NCBI GenBank assembly: GCA_046154665.1
Contig: JBJXFG010000108.1
Span: 1-64,000 of the forward strand
DNA length: 64,000 nucleotides
Reading direction: 5' to 3'
Source of the DNA: JAFLCM01 sp046154665
GTDB taxonomy: Bacteria > Planctomycetota > Phycisphaerae > Phycisphaerales > UBA1924
The stretch's first letter is position 1. Each line of letters starts with the position of its first letter. The position numbers and the translations under genes were made by a program. Below are positions 56,906 to 64,000 of the stretch, piece after piece. The notes beneath the pieces are model-generated. The model did no database searches, had not been told where the DNA came from, and was given only the letters and a program-made list of their open reading frames with translations.

Positions 56906-57447
56906 GGGGAGTGCCTAGCCCCCAGTGCCGAAGCCCCCGGCGCCTTCCCGGCTTTTGTTGAAAACATGTTCAGATCACGGGGAGGGCTGGGCGGAAGAAT
57001 TTGAGGGGGTGTGGTCGGTTGGCGATTGAAACGTAGGCGTGTGGCAGATCCCGCCGAATCTGCGAGTGTTCGGCACAGGATCGCGTGGAATTTGGCCCGA
57101 GAACCATGGTCCGAGAAACGTCGATTGTTTTTTGTTCGGGTCCGAAGGGAAGTTCTCCCGCTCCGAAAGGTCAGGAAAACTGATTCGAGCGATGGGGAAG
57201 GCCCGAAGATGCTGGAAGCCGGTTTGCGTTCGCTAGTCAGTCCGGCTACCGTAGACCCCCACTCACTAGGATCAGTCGCCGCCCGCGTGGGGCGTCGTCC
57301 GGGTGGGGAAGAGAGGCTCGAAAGAGCCGACGCCTTGGGCTGTGGCGGCCCAGAGCGGAAACTGGTCACCAAGAGCTTTTGCCCCAGTCAGGTCCGCGAG
57401 AACCAAGAGATGAAAGCGCGGACGAGTCAAGTCAAAGGAGATCGTAA
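56906..57447. other. intergenic region upstream of porin
   Basis: 542 bp without a credible gene. AAGCC...GGCTTTTGTTG near 56932-56962 could be a weak tkt terminator. The middle (57000-57430) has moderate GC and could be a long leader; AAAGGAG at 57434-57440 is a strong ribosome site for the porin. No RNA family is recognised. Confidence 0.45.
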
Positions 57448-58860
57448 ATGAGTCAGACTAAGTGCTTGAGCCTCGTTGCCGGCGCCGGCGTGTCGTTGAC
57501 CGCCGCCCTCTCGGCTTCCGCCGTGACCCCCGTCCAGAACTCGGACGAGGTCCGCGCCATCGTTTCGGAGATGCTCGCCGATGCCGAGAACCGCTCCAGC
57601 CTCCTCGCCGCCGGCGGCGGTGGGCATGATGGCGGGATGTTCTACCTCGCCGACAGCAACGGGAACTTCCGCCTCAACGTCGGCGGCCAGATCCAGTTCC
57701 GCTACCTGCTGAACTTCCGTGACGACACCGAAGTCGACGGCAACAGCGGCCCCAACGCCATCGCCAACCGCGGCAACGACGACTTCGAGTCGGGCTTCCA
57801 GACCGCCAACACTCGCCTGTGGTTCACCGGCAACATCGTCGACCCCAACCTCTACTACAACATCACCGGCAACTTCTTCCGTGACGGCGGCGACTTCAAC
57901 CTCGAAGAGGCCTACGCCGGCTACAAGTGGGACAACGGCTTCTCGTTCCAGTGGGGCCAGTTCGTGCTGCCCTTCCTCCGCGAGAAGCTGATCAACCAGT
58001 GGTACCAGCTCGCCGCTGACCGCTCGCTGACCGACATCACCTTCGACCAGGGCTACAGCCAGGGCGTTCAGCTCGGCTACGCCGCCGAAGAGTTCCGCGC
58101 CATGCTCGCGTTCTCCGACGGCTTCCGCTCGGAAGACTCCGAGTTCGGCTCGGTGAACGATACCAACGGCAACTTCGGGTTCTCCGGCCAGGGTGGCGAG
58201 GCCGACTGGGCGATCACCGCCCGCGTCGAGATCAAGTTCGCCGGCGCCTGGGACCAGTTCAAGGACTTCACCTCGATGCCCGAGAGCCAGTTCGCCGCCA
58301 TGCTGGGCGTCGCCGGCCACATCGAAGGCTCGGCCAACGACATCCTCGTCGAGGGTGGCGATCCGACCGATCCGACCGACGACTTCGAGGCCGAGACCCG
58401 CTTCGGCGGCTGGACCGTCGACCTCTCGCTCGAGGGTGACGGCTGGAACCTCTACATCGCCGGCAACGGCGCCTACACCGACAACTCGTCGGGCACCGGC
58501 GCTCCCGATGGCTTCAACGACTCGCGCACCGACTACGGCCTGGTCGCTCAGGGCGGCTTCTTCTTCCCCGACACCGACTGGGAACTCTTCGCCCGCTACG
58601 ACGGCATCTTCGCCGACGAAGACCGCAACGTTGACGTTGGCGGCGGGAACAATGACGACGACGACACCTTCAGCACCGTGACCGTCGGTACCAACTACTA
58701 CTGGTCCGGCCATGCCGCGAAGTTCACCTTCGACGTGCAGTACTTCATCGACAACGCTTCCAGCGGCCTCCAGACCGGCACCAACCGCGAGATCGGCTAC
58801 CTCGGCTCCGGCGAGGACGGCGAGGTCACCCTCCGCTTCCAGTTCCAGCTCCTGTTCTAA
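57448..58860 (+). CDS. OprP-like outer-membrane porin
   Basis: 470 residues. The signal peptide (MSQTKCLSLVAGAGVSLTAA, ending ASA) precedes a short helix DEVRAIVSEMLADAENRSS, then the beta-barrel: alternating strands such as FRLNVGGQIQFRYLLNF, RLWFTGNIVDPNLYYNITG, and a last strand EVTLRFQFQLLF ending in the C-terminal Phe required for outer-membrane insertion. The Trp/Gly/Asp turns match the phosphate-selective porin O/P family; the actual solute is unknown. A strong AAAGGAG site suggests high expression. An intrinsic terminator and a paralogous porin follow. Confidence 0.9.
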   Translation: MSQTKCLSLVAGAGVSLTAALSASAVTPVQNSDEVRAIVSEMLADAENRSSLLAAGGGGHDGGMFYLADSNGNFRLNVGGQIQFRYLLNFRDDTEVDGNSGPNAIANRGNDDFESGFQTANTRLWFTGNIVDPNLYYNITGNFFRDGGDFNLEEAYAGYKWDNGFSFQWGQFVLPFLREKLINQWYQLAADRSLTDITFDQGYSQGVQLGYAAEEFRAMLAFSDGFRSEDSEFGSVNDTNGNFGFSGQGGEADWAITARVEIKFAGAWDQFKDFTSMPESQFAAMLGVAGHIEGSANDILVEGGDPTDPTDDFEAETRFGGWTVDLSLEGDGWNLYIAGNGAYTDNSSGTGAPDGFNDSRTDYGLVAQGGFFFPDTDWELFARYDGIFADEDRNVDVGGGNNDDDDTFSTVTVGTNYYWSGHAAKFTFDVQYFIDNASSGLQTGTNREIGYLGSGEDGEVTLRFQFQLLF

Positions 58861-58925
58861 TCCGGCCGCTCTGGCCCCCAATAAGGGGTTAGAACCTGAT
58901 TGCTGGCAACATGCTTGAACGCCAC

Positions 58926-58963
58926 ACCGGTCGATCCCAACGGGTCGACCGGTTTTCTTTTTG
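58926..58963 (+). terminator. porin terminator
   Basis: ACCGGTCGA and TCGACCGGT form a perfect 9-bp stem around TCCCAACGGG and are followed by TTTCTTTTT. Confidence 0.92.
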
Positions 58964-59143
58964 TCCGCTCGCCCTTGATGGCCCGATGCGTGGAGTTGTG
59001 TGCCGAGTGCGTCGAGATTCGATACAGTGGCCGTTGCGCCACGCTGAAGGGACCGCCCTGCTTCTCGGCGAGCCGCGGATCGCCAACGACGGTTGATGTT
59101 CTCTGCCCGCAACGCGCATTCTCTCACCCGTAGGTTGCCCACG

Positions 59144-60493
59144 ATGATGAACGCCAAGACGCTGTCCACCGCCGTGCTGGTTTCGCTCGCCTCGATGCCC
59201 GTGTGCCTGGCCCAGAGCGCCGGGGCGTCGGGCGATGAGGTGCGTGCGATCGTCGCTGAGATGTTGGCCGACGCCGAGAGCCGTTCGAGCCTGCTGCAAG
59301 ACGGCGGCGCGGCGAGCGCCGGCCATGACGGCCAGGGCTTCGTGTTCAAGGATGCGGCGGGCAACTTCAAGCTCACGATCGCCGGCGCGCTGCAGTTCCG
59401 ATATCAGTTGAACTTCCGCGACACGCAGGACGGCGGCCCCAACGCCGCGGCGAACCGCGGGAACGACGACTTCGAATCGGGCTTCGAGACGCGCCGGTCA
59501 CGGGTGGTCTTCAGGGGCCACGCGATCGATCCGAAGCTGACGTACTTCGTCCAGACCGACTTCAGCCGTCGTGACGGCACCCTCGACCTGCTCGACGCCT
59601 GGGCGCAGTACAAGTGGGACAACGGCGTGTACGCCAAGTGGGGCCAGTTCAAGATGCCCTTCCTCCGCGAAGAGCTCGTTGCGGACTGGACCCAGCTGGC
59701 GATCGAGCGTTCCAGCACCAACACCGCGTTCACGCAGGACCGCTCGCAGGGCGTCGAGCTCGGGTGGAAGGGCGAGCAGGTCGGCCTGGCGTTCGCGTTC
59801 CACGACGGCTTCAACAGCAAGAACTCCGAGTTTGGCTCGACCAGCGCGCTGGGCAACTTCGGCTTTGTGCGCACCGGCGGCGAGTCGGACTGGGCCTTCA
59901 CGGGCCGGGCCGAGTGGAAGGCCGCGGGTGAGTGGAAGCAGTTCGACGACTTCACCTCGCAGCCCGGTTCCTCCTACGCGTGCCTGCTGGGCGCGGCGGG
60001 GCACGTCGAAGGCTCGGCGAACGACATCGCCGCGAGCCCTGGGGGCATCGATACGCAGGGCGACACGGTGTATTCATCGTGGACGGTCGACATGAGCGTC
60101 GAGGGCGACGGGTGGAACCTCTTCGCCGCGGGCATCGGGGCCCACCAGAAGACCAGCCTGCTGGGCATCGGCGACGGGTCGAGCGACGACTACGGCTTTG
60201 TCGGCCAGGGCGGCTTCTACCTGCCCGAGACCGACTGGGAACTCTTCGCCCGCTACGACGCGATCTTCCAAGACTCCGACCGCGATCTGGGCGACTCTGA
60301 CGAAACGTTCGACGTGGTGACGGTGGGCACGCACTACTACTGGGCGGGCCACGCCGCCAAGTTCTCATTCGACGTGCAGTGGTTCCTCGATGAATCGACG
60401 CAGCTGATGAGCAGCAACGGCGGGAACGGGTTCCTGCGGACGACGGAGGAGAACGAGGTGAACTTGCGGTTCCAGTTTCAGTTGTTGTTCTGA
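59144..60493 (+). CDS. OprP-like outer-membrane porin, paralogue
   Basis: 449 residues. It shares with the upstream porin the helix DEVRAIVAEMLADAESRSS, the strand pattern (LQFRYQLNFRD, NRGNDDFESGF), WELFARYDAIF, HYYWAGHAAKFSFDVQWF and the terminal NLRFQFQLLF. Signal peptide MMNAKTLSTAVLVSLASM, ending CLAQ. The two genes arose by tandem duplication; this copy has its own leader after the first gene's terminator and a weaker ribosome site, so the two may be expressed under different conditions. The ATG doublet at 59144/59147 leaves a one-residue uncertainty. Confidence 0.9.
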   Translation: MMNAKTLSTAVLVSLASMPVCLAQSAGASGDEVRAIVAEMLADAESRSSLLQDGGAASAGHDGQGFVFKDAAGNFKLTIAGALQFRYQLNFRDTQDGGPNAAANRGNDDFESGFETRRSRVVFRGHAIDPKLTYFVQTDFSRRDGTLDLLDAWAQYKWDNGVYAKWGQFKMPFLREELVADWTQLAIERSSTNTAFTQDRSQGVELGWKGEQVGLAFAFHDGFNSKNSEFGSTSALGNFGFVRTGGESDWAFTGRAEWKAAGEWKQFDDFTSQPGSSYACLLGAAGHVEGSANDIAASPGGIDTQGDTVYSSWTVDMSVEGDGWNLFAAGIGAHQKTSLLGIGDGSSDDYGFVGQGGFYLPETDWELFARYDAIFQDSDRDLGDSDETFDVVTVGTHYYWAGHAAKFSFDVQWFLDESTQLMSSNGGNGFLRTTEENEVNLRFQFQLLF

Positions 60494-60879
60494 AGAGTTG
60501 GTTTGCACAACCGGTGGTCGTGACGCATGCAGCCGCCGAGAGGCTGGCCCTGCGCTGTCTTCGTGGCATTGATTGGATGCAGTCACCGGCCGGGTGCCGG
60601 AGTAAACCGCTTTGGGCGCACCACGGTTCTGAGGTCGCCGCGGTCACTCGGGTTGCGGCGAAGACGCAGTACCTCGGCAACCTTTGATGCGGGATCGCAC
60701 CTCGGGCCGCCGCCAGGCGCCACGAGTTTCTCGGCTCGGTCGAAAAGTCGCGCTCCGGGTGGAGCGATCCATGGGCAAGACTCTGTTCAAGACATGACCG
60801 TGCCGGGAGCCCCCGCGGCACAGCGTCGGGTGTCGCGGTGCTTGGCCCCGCCGCCCGCCCCCAACTACACTCCCACCCC
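60494..60879. other. intergenic region, porin to nuoH
   Basis: 386 bp. No gene, clear hairpin terminator or known RNA is seen. The last 40 bp before nuoH are C-rich (CCGCCCGCCCCCAACTACAC and on), in keeping with the window's Shine-Dalgarno-poor leaders. Confidence 0.4.
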
Positions 60880-62244
60880 ATGCTCGACGCCGTCCTCGAC
60901 CGCATCTTCCCCATCTCCCCCCAGGTCTTCGTCGGCGTCATCGTCGGCGTCGTGGTGGTTCACGCCATCCTGGGCACCATCCCGCTGCTCATCTATTTCG
61001 AGCGGAAGATCTCGGCGTACATCCAGGACCGCATCGGGCCCAACCGGGTGGGGTTTGATCTTGGGTTGCCGCTGCTGCAGAAGCTGTTCCGCGGGTTCGG
61101 GTTCTGGGGTTTGGGGCAGAGTCTGGCCGACGGGTTGAAGTTTGTGCTGAAGGAGGACTTCACGCCGCGGGGTGCGGACAAGTTCTTGTTCACGCTTGCT
61201 CCGGCGGCGGCGGTGGTGCCGGCGCTGATCGGGTGGGCGGTGATCCCGTGGGGCGGGGCGATGGAGATCGGGTCGATCTCGCTGGGGGGGCGCGAGCTGG
61301 TGTCGGCGGGGTCGGTGCAGGTGATGGCGGCGAACATCAACGCCGGGTTTGTGTACCTGCTGGCGATCGCGGCGATCGGGGTCTACGGCGTCACGCTCGG
61401 CGGGTGGGCGAGCAACAACAAGTTCTCGTTCCTGGGCGGCATGCGGGCGAGCGCGGGGATGATCTCGTACGAAATCCCCATGGGGCTTTCGATCTTGGCG
61501 GTGCTGCTGCTGACCGGGACGATCATCCCGGGCGAGATCGTGCGTCAGCAGGCCGATGGGGTTTGGTTTGTGGTGGCGCAGCCGCTGGCGGCGCTGCTGA
61601 TGTACACGTGCATCCTTGCGGAGTGCAACCGGGCGCCGTTTGATAACTGCGAGGCGGAGCAGGAGCTCGTGGGCGGGTTCCACACGGAATACTCGGCGAT
61701 GCGGTTCGCGTTGTTCTTCCTCGCCGAATACGCGCACATGATCACCGGGTCGGCGTTCTTCATCTTGCTGTTCCTGGGCGGGTATCACCTGCCGGGGGTC
61801 GCGCTGACGAGCCCCGAAGAGACCGGGCTGCTGGCGGCGATCGTGAAGTTCGTGGTGTTCTTCACCAAGGTCGTGCTGAGCATCTGCTTCATGATGGTCG
61901 TCCGCTGGACCATCCCGCGCATCCGGTATGACCAGGTGCTGCGTCTGGCGTGGCGGGCGCTCATCCCGGTGAGCATGATCCTGGTCGTCCTCACCAGCGT
62001 GATGGTCTATATGGCGATGACCAAGTGGTGGCAGCTCGCCGCGGCGAACGTGGCGCTCGGTGTGGTGCTGATGATGATCTGGCCCAAGACGGACCGGATG
62101 AAGATCAACGCCAAGGTGGCGCTGGCGGGGTCACGGTTCAACCCGCTGCCGGGCGAGTGCGTGGTGACGGGCCCGCGTGGCATGGTGGCTCGGAGTGATG
62201 ATCCGATGCCGGACAAGTCGCAGGGGTTGGTGAGTGTGCATTGA
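60880..62244 (+). CDS. nuoH: NADH-quinone oxidoreductase subunit H
   Basis: 454 residues, eight or nine membrane segments. ERKISAYIQDRIGPNRVG and LAECNRAPFDNCEAEQELVG with GFHTEYSAMRF are the hallmarks of NuoH, the last forming the quinone-site loop. It is the membrane subunit at the junction of the peripheral arm of complex I. All other nuo genes are absent from both sides, which is unusual because nuoH is normally inside the nuo operon. The extra C-terminal 45 residues (KINAKVALAGSRFNPLPGE to the end) exceed the typical ~325-residue subunit. The start ATG follows a C-rich leader. Confidence 0.93.
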   Translation: MLDAVLDRIFPISPQVFVGVIVGVVVVHAILGTIPLLIYFERKISAYIQDRIGPNRVGFDLGLPLLQKLFRGFGFWGLGQSLADGLKFVLKEDFTPRGADKFLFTLAPAAAVVPALIGWAVIPWGGAMEIGSISLGGRELVSAGSVQVMAANINAGFVYLLAIAAIGVYGVTLGGWASNNKFSFLGGMRASAGMISYEIPMGLSILAVLLLTGTIIPGEIVRQQADGVWFVVAQPLAALLMYTCILAECNRAPFDNCEAEQELVGGFHTEYSAMRFALFFLAEYAHMITGSAFFILLFLGGYHLPGVALTSPEETGLLAAIVKFVVFFTKVVLSICFMMVVRWTIPRIRYDQVLRLAWRALIPVSMILVVLTSVMVYMAMTKWWQLAAANVALGVVLMMIWPKTDRMKINAKVALAGSRFNPLPGECVVTGPRGMVARSDDPMPDKSQGLVSVH

Positions 62245-62247
62245 TGC

Positions 62248-62285
62248 CGAAGGCATCGAGGCAAGAGGCATCGAGGCATCGAGGC
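62248..62285 (+). repeat. G-rich octamer array after nuoH
   Basis: Degenerate GGCATCGA units lie between the nuoH stop and its terminator, as after rpmB and the DUF1573 gene. Confidence 0.8.
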
Positions 62286-62318
62286 GACAAGTCAGACTGG
62301 CTTGAGAGTCGGCGCAAG

Positions 62319-62359
62319 TGAAAAGGCACCGGGCGGGTTGGCCGCGCGGTGCCTTTTGC
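62319..62359. terminator. bidirectional terminator
   Basis: AAAAGGCACCG and CGGTGCCTTTT form a perfect 11-bp stem with A and T tracts at the ends, between convergent genes. Confidence 0.9.
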
Positions 62360-62402
62360 TTGATGCTTGGATGCGTCTTGCCTGGATGCCTGCTCCCTCG
62401 GC

Positions 62403-64000
62403 CTACGGGCAGATGCGCCCGAACTGGCCGAGGAAGAATGTAAGGTCGATGGTGTTGACGCTGCCGTCGCCGTTAAAGTCGGCGCCGGTGTAGGGCGGTC
62501 GTGTGGTGCCGAACTGGCCGAGGAAGGCGGTGAGGTCGATGGTGTTCACGGCGCCGTCGTTGTTGAGGTCGGCGGGGCAGCAGCGGTTGTAGAAGCGCAT
62601 CTGGCCGGCGACGACGGTGACGGGGATGACCAGCGGGGTTGGGACGAGGTTGATTTTGACCTGGTAGTTGCCGGGGTCGAGCATGTCGAAGACGAAGCGG
62701 CCGTCGGAGACCGAAGTGGTGGTATAGAAGCCGCTGGCGGGGCGCGGGTCGGGGACGGGGGTGCCAGCGCCGTCGAGCAGTTCGATGAAGGTGCCGCCGG
62801 CGCAGGAGGGGACGCGGCCGCCGATGGAGCCGCGCTGGGGGATGGTGACGTAGTCGCCGAGCGATCCGGTGCGGGCGTTGTCGCGGTGGAAGGTGGGCCA
62901 CTGGGCGCGGGCGGGGTTGAAGACAGGGTCGGCGTTGAGGCGGATGATCCAGGTGCCCAGTCGGTTGCCGGCGGCGATGACGGGGGTCTCGCCGCTCTTG
63001 CGCGAGCCGACGACGGCGGTCGAGAAGATGGCGGCGTCACGGACCCAGCCCGAGGGGTAGCAGCAGTAGGAGCGGAGCTTGGCGCCGCTGCTGCTGAGGA
63101 TGTGGACGCGGCCGGCGTCGTTGGCGCACACCACTTCAGGTTTCGAATCGCCGATGAGGTCGGCGACGACGGGCGAGGAGGAGAGGCCGAAGCAGTTGGC
63201 GTCGAGTTGCACGCCGCCTTCCCAGCCGGGGATCTCCACCAATCGCGTGGCCGAGGGGTTGGTGCGGATGTATTTGAAGGCGTGGACGCGGCCCGAGTCT
63301 GAGCCGACGACGATCTCGTCGCGCTCGCCGTCGTTGTCGAGGTCGACCACCGCGGGCGAGGAATAGCCGGCGAGCAGGCCGTTGAGCGTGCCCGCGTTGT
63401 TCAGGATGGCGGGGCCGGTGGGGAGGATGAAGTTGGTGACGGTGCCGACGCCGAGGCTGGAGGCGTAGACCGAGAGCTTCAGCGGGACGGGGCTGGCGGG
63501 GGCGGCGGGGGTTGAGGTGATGACGACGTCCTGGGTGCCGTCGCGGTCGAGATCAGCGAGGGCGGGCGATGAGAAGTAGCGTTCGTTGGGCCCGATGTTG
63601 AAGAGGAGGTCTTCGAGGCCCGAGCAGTTGAGGGTGGTGCCGAAGGTGTCGTAGACGCGCTGCGGCTGGAGTGGGCCTTCGCCGGCGGAGTAGGCGTCGG
63701 GGAGGCCGTCGCCGAGAGGCTGGCCCTGAGCGCTGACGGGGCCGCGGCCGAGATCGCCCCAAGCTGGGCTCGAGTGGACAGGATCGGTGATGAACTGGCA
63801 CTGCCAGATGCGCCCGAGGGCCTGGTAGCGGTGGTAGAAGGTGCTCTCATCGCACATGAGAAGATCGGGCGCGCCGTCGGCGTTGACGTCGCCGAAGCTG
63901 GGTGCGTTGAAGAATGGCGGGGCGAAGGACTGGACGCACTCCCAGCCTGGGGTGGGCGTGCTGTCGGCGCGGATGGCGAAGACCGAGCATGTCGCGCCGC
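62403..64000 (-). CDS. FG-GAP/VCBS repeat protein with dockerin-like tail (partial)
   Basis: The frame stays open to the window edge, so the N-terminus is missing; at least 532 residues are present. FG-GAP/VCBS-type blades repeat the pattern SPA-x-x-DLDxDG (SSPALADLDRDGTQDVVI, SSPAVVDLDNDGERDEIVV, SSPVVADLIGDSKPEVV). A small beta domain (GSIGGRVPSCAGGTFIELLD to about KINLVPTP) follows, then two dockerin-type repeats (CPADLNNDGAVNTIDLTAFL; GADFNGDGSVNTIDLTFFLG). It is an exported integrin-like propeller protein of unknown ligand. The same tail type occurs in the cytochrome protein at 50274. Confidence 0.85.
   Translation of the reverse strand, partial: GATCSVFAIRADSTPTPGWECVQSFAPPFFNAPSFGDVNADGAPDLLMCDESTFYHRYQALGRIWQCQFITDPVHSSPAWGDLGRGPVSAQGQPLGDGLPDAYSAGEGPLQPQRVYDTFGTTLNCSGLEDLLFNIGPNERYFSSPALADLDRDGTQDVVITSTPAAPASPVPLKLSVYASSLGVGTVTNFILPTGPAILNNAGTLNGLLAGYSSPAVVDLDNDGERDEIVVGSDSGRVHAFKYIRTNPSATRLVEIPGWEGGVQLDANCFGLSSSPVVADLIGDSKPEVVCANDAGRVHILSSSGAKLRSYCCYPSGWVRDAAIFSTAVVGSRKSGETPVIAAGNRLGTWIIRLNADPVFNPARAQWPTFHRDNARTGSLGDYVTIPQRGSIGGRVPSCAGGTFIELLDGAGTPVPDPRPASGFYTTTSVSDGRFVFDMLDPGNYQVKINLVPTPLVIPVTVVAGQMRFYNRCCPADLNNDGAVNTIDLTAFLGQFGTTRPPYTGADFNGDGSVNTIDLTFFLGQFGRICP

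Overview
The window is high-GC (roughly two thirds G+C) and reads as a member of the Planctomycetota, most likely class Phycisphaerae. The pointers are secreted proteins ending in a doubled dockerin-like repeat (short Asp-rich loop, then VNTxDLTxFLxxFG), a VPAPG...RRRR C-terminal sorting tail, a DUF1573 protein, paired porins with a DEVRAIV...MLAD N-terminal segment, and the interspersed repeat that reads EPRARSVSDG when translated, which I associate with planctomycetes. The first ten bases match the end of a common sequencing adapter and the next fifty are an 8-bp tandem repeat, so the window probably starts at an assembly contig end.

Layout. 80-8025 is a decayed prophage: four genes chained by 4-bp overlaps (TIM-barrel-like protein, DUF5131 protein, small protein, a protein with two DnaA domain IV copies), a HExxH peptidase, a DNA methyltransferase carrying repeat sequence in frame, an SU10-type capsid gene without its N-terminus, three small structural proteins and a membrane/coiled-coil protein. 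Terminase and portal are absent. 8364-9629 is a toxin/zinc-finger antitoxin/SecB-like chaperone (TAC) operon. 9831-18395 holds a sorted surface protein, a putative regulator, rpmB, a serine hydrolase, a secreted protein, astB and an RNase Z-like hydrolase. dnaA is at 18912, followed by a TPR protein, a peroxiredoxin and a UvrD-nuclease fusion. 27946-29533 is a dehydratase-ACP-dehydratase group. Next come a 259-bp foldback element, an orphan DUF433 antitoxin, tRNA-Arg(CCT), a DUF1573 protein, an ammonium channel with an extra C-terminal domain, an acetyltransferase and a lower-GC two-gene cassette (36513-37415). pgl and zwf (oxidative pentose phosphate pathway), an SbtA-type bicarbonate transporter and an MntR-like regulator follow. 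42312-49470 is a cell-surface glycan locus. Then come a lipid-anchored truncated haemoglobin, a cytochrome c/beta-propeller/dockerin protein, dnaN, transketolase, two tandem porins, an isolated nuoH and a partial FG-GAP/dockerin protein.

How the genes work together. zwf, pgl and transketolase cover much of the pentose phosphate route. dnaA and dnaN are core replication genes but lie 33 kb apart on opposite strands. The glycan locus is a three-gene operon (glycosyltransferase, methyltransferase, glycosyltransferase-methyltransferase-phosphatase fusion) facing a divergent glycosyltransferase. The phage region and the TAC module are accessory.

The most unusual signal is in the gaps. Many intergenic spaces carry degenerate 8-bp tandem repeats with a strand rule: the C-rich form sits just upstream of start codons in the sense direction, often where a Shine-Dalgarno would be, and the complementary G-rich form sits just after stop codons. 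Between co-directional genes the two arms can fold into large hairpins. Two further short palindromic (REP-like) families occur in gaps, at stop codons and in frame inside genes.
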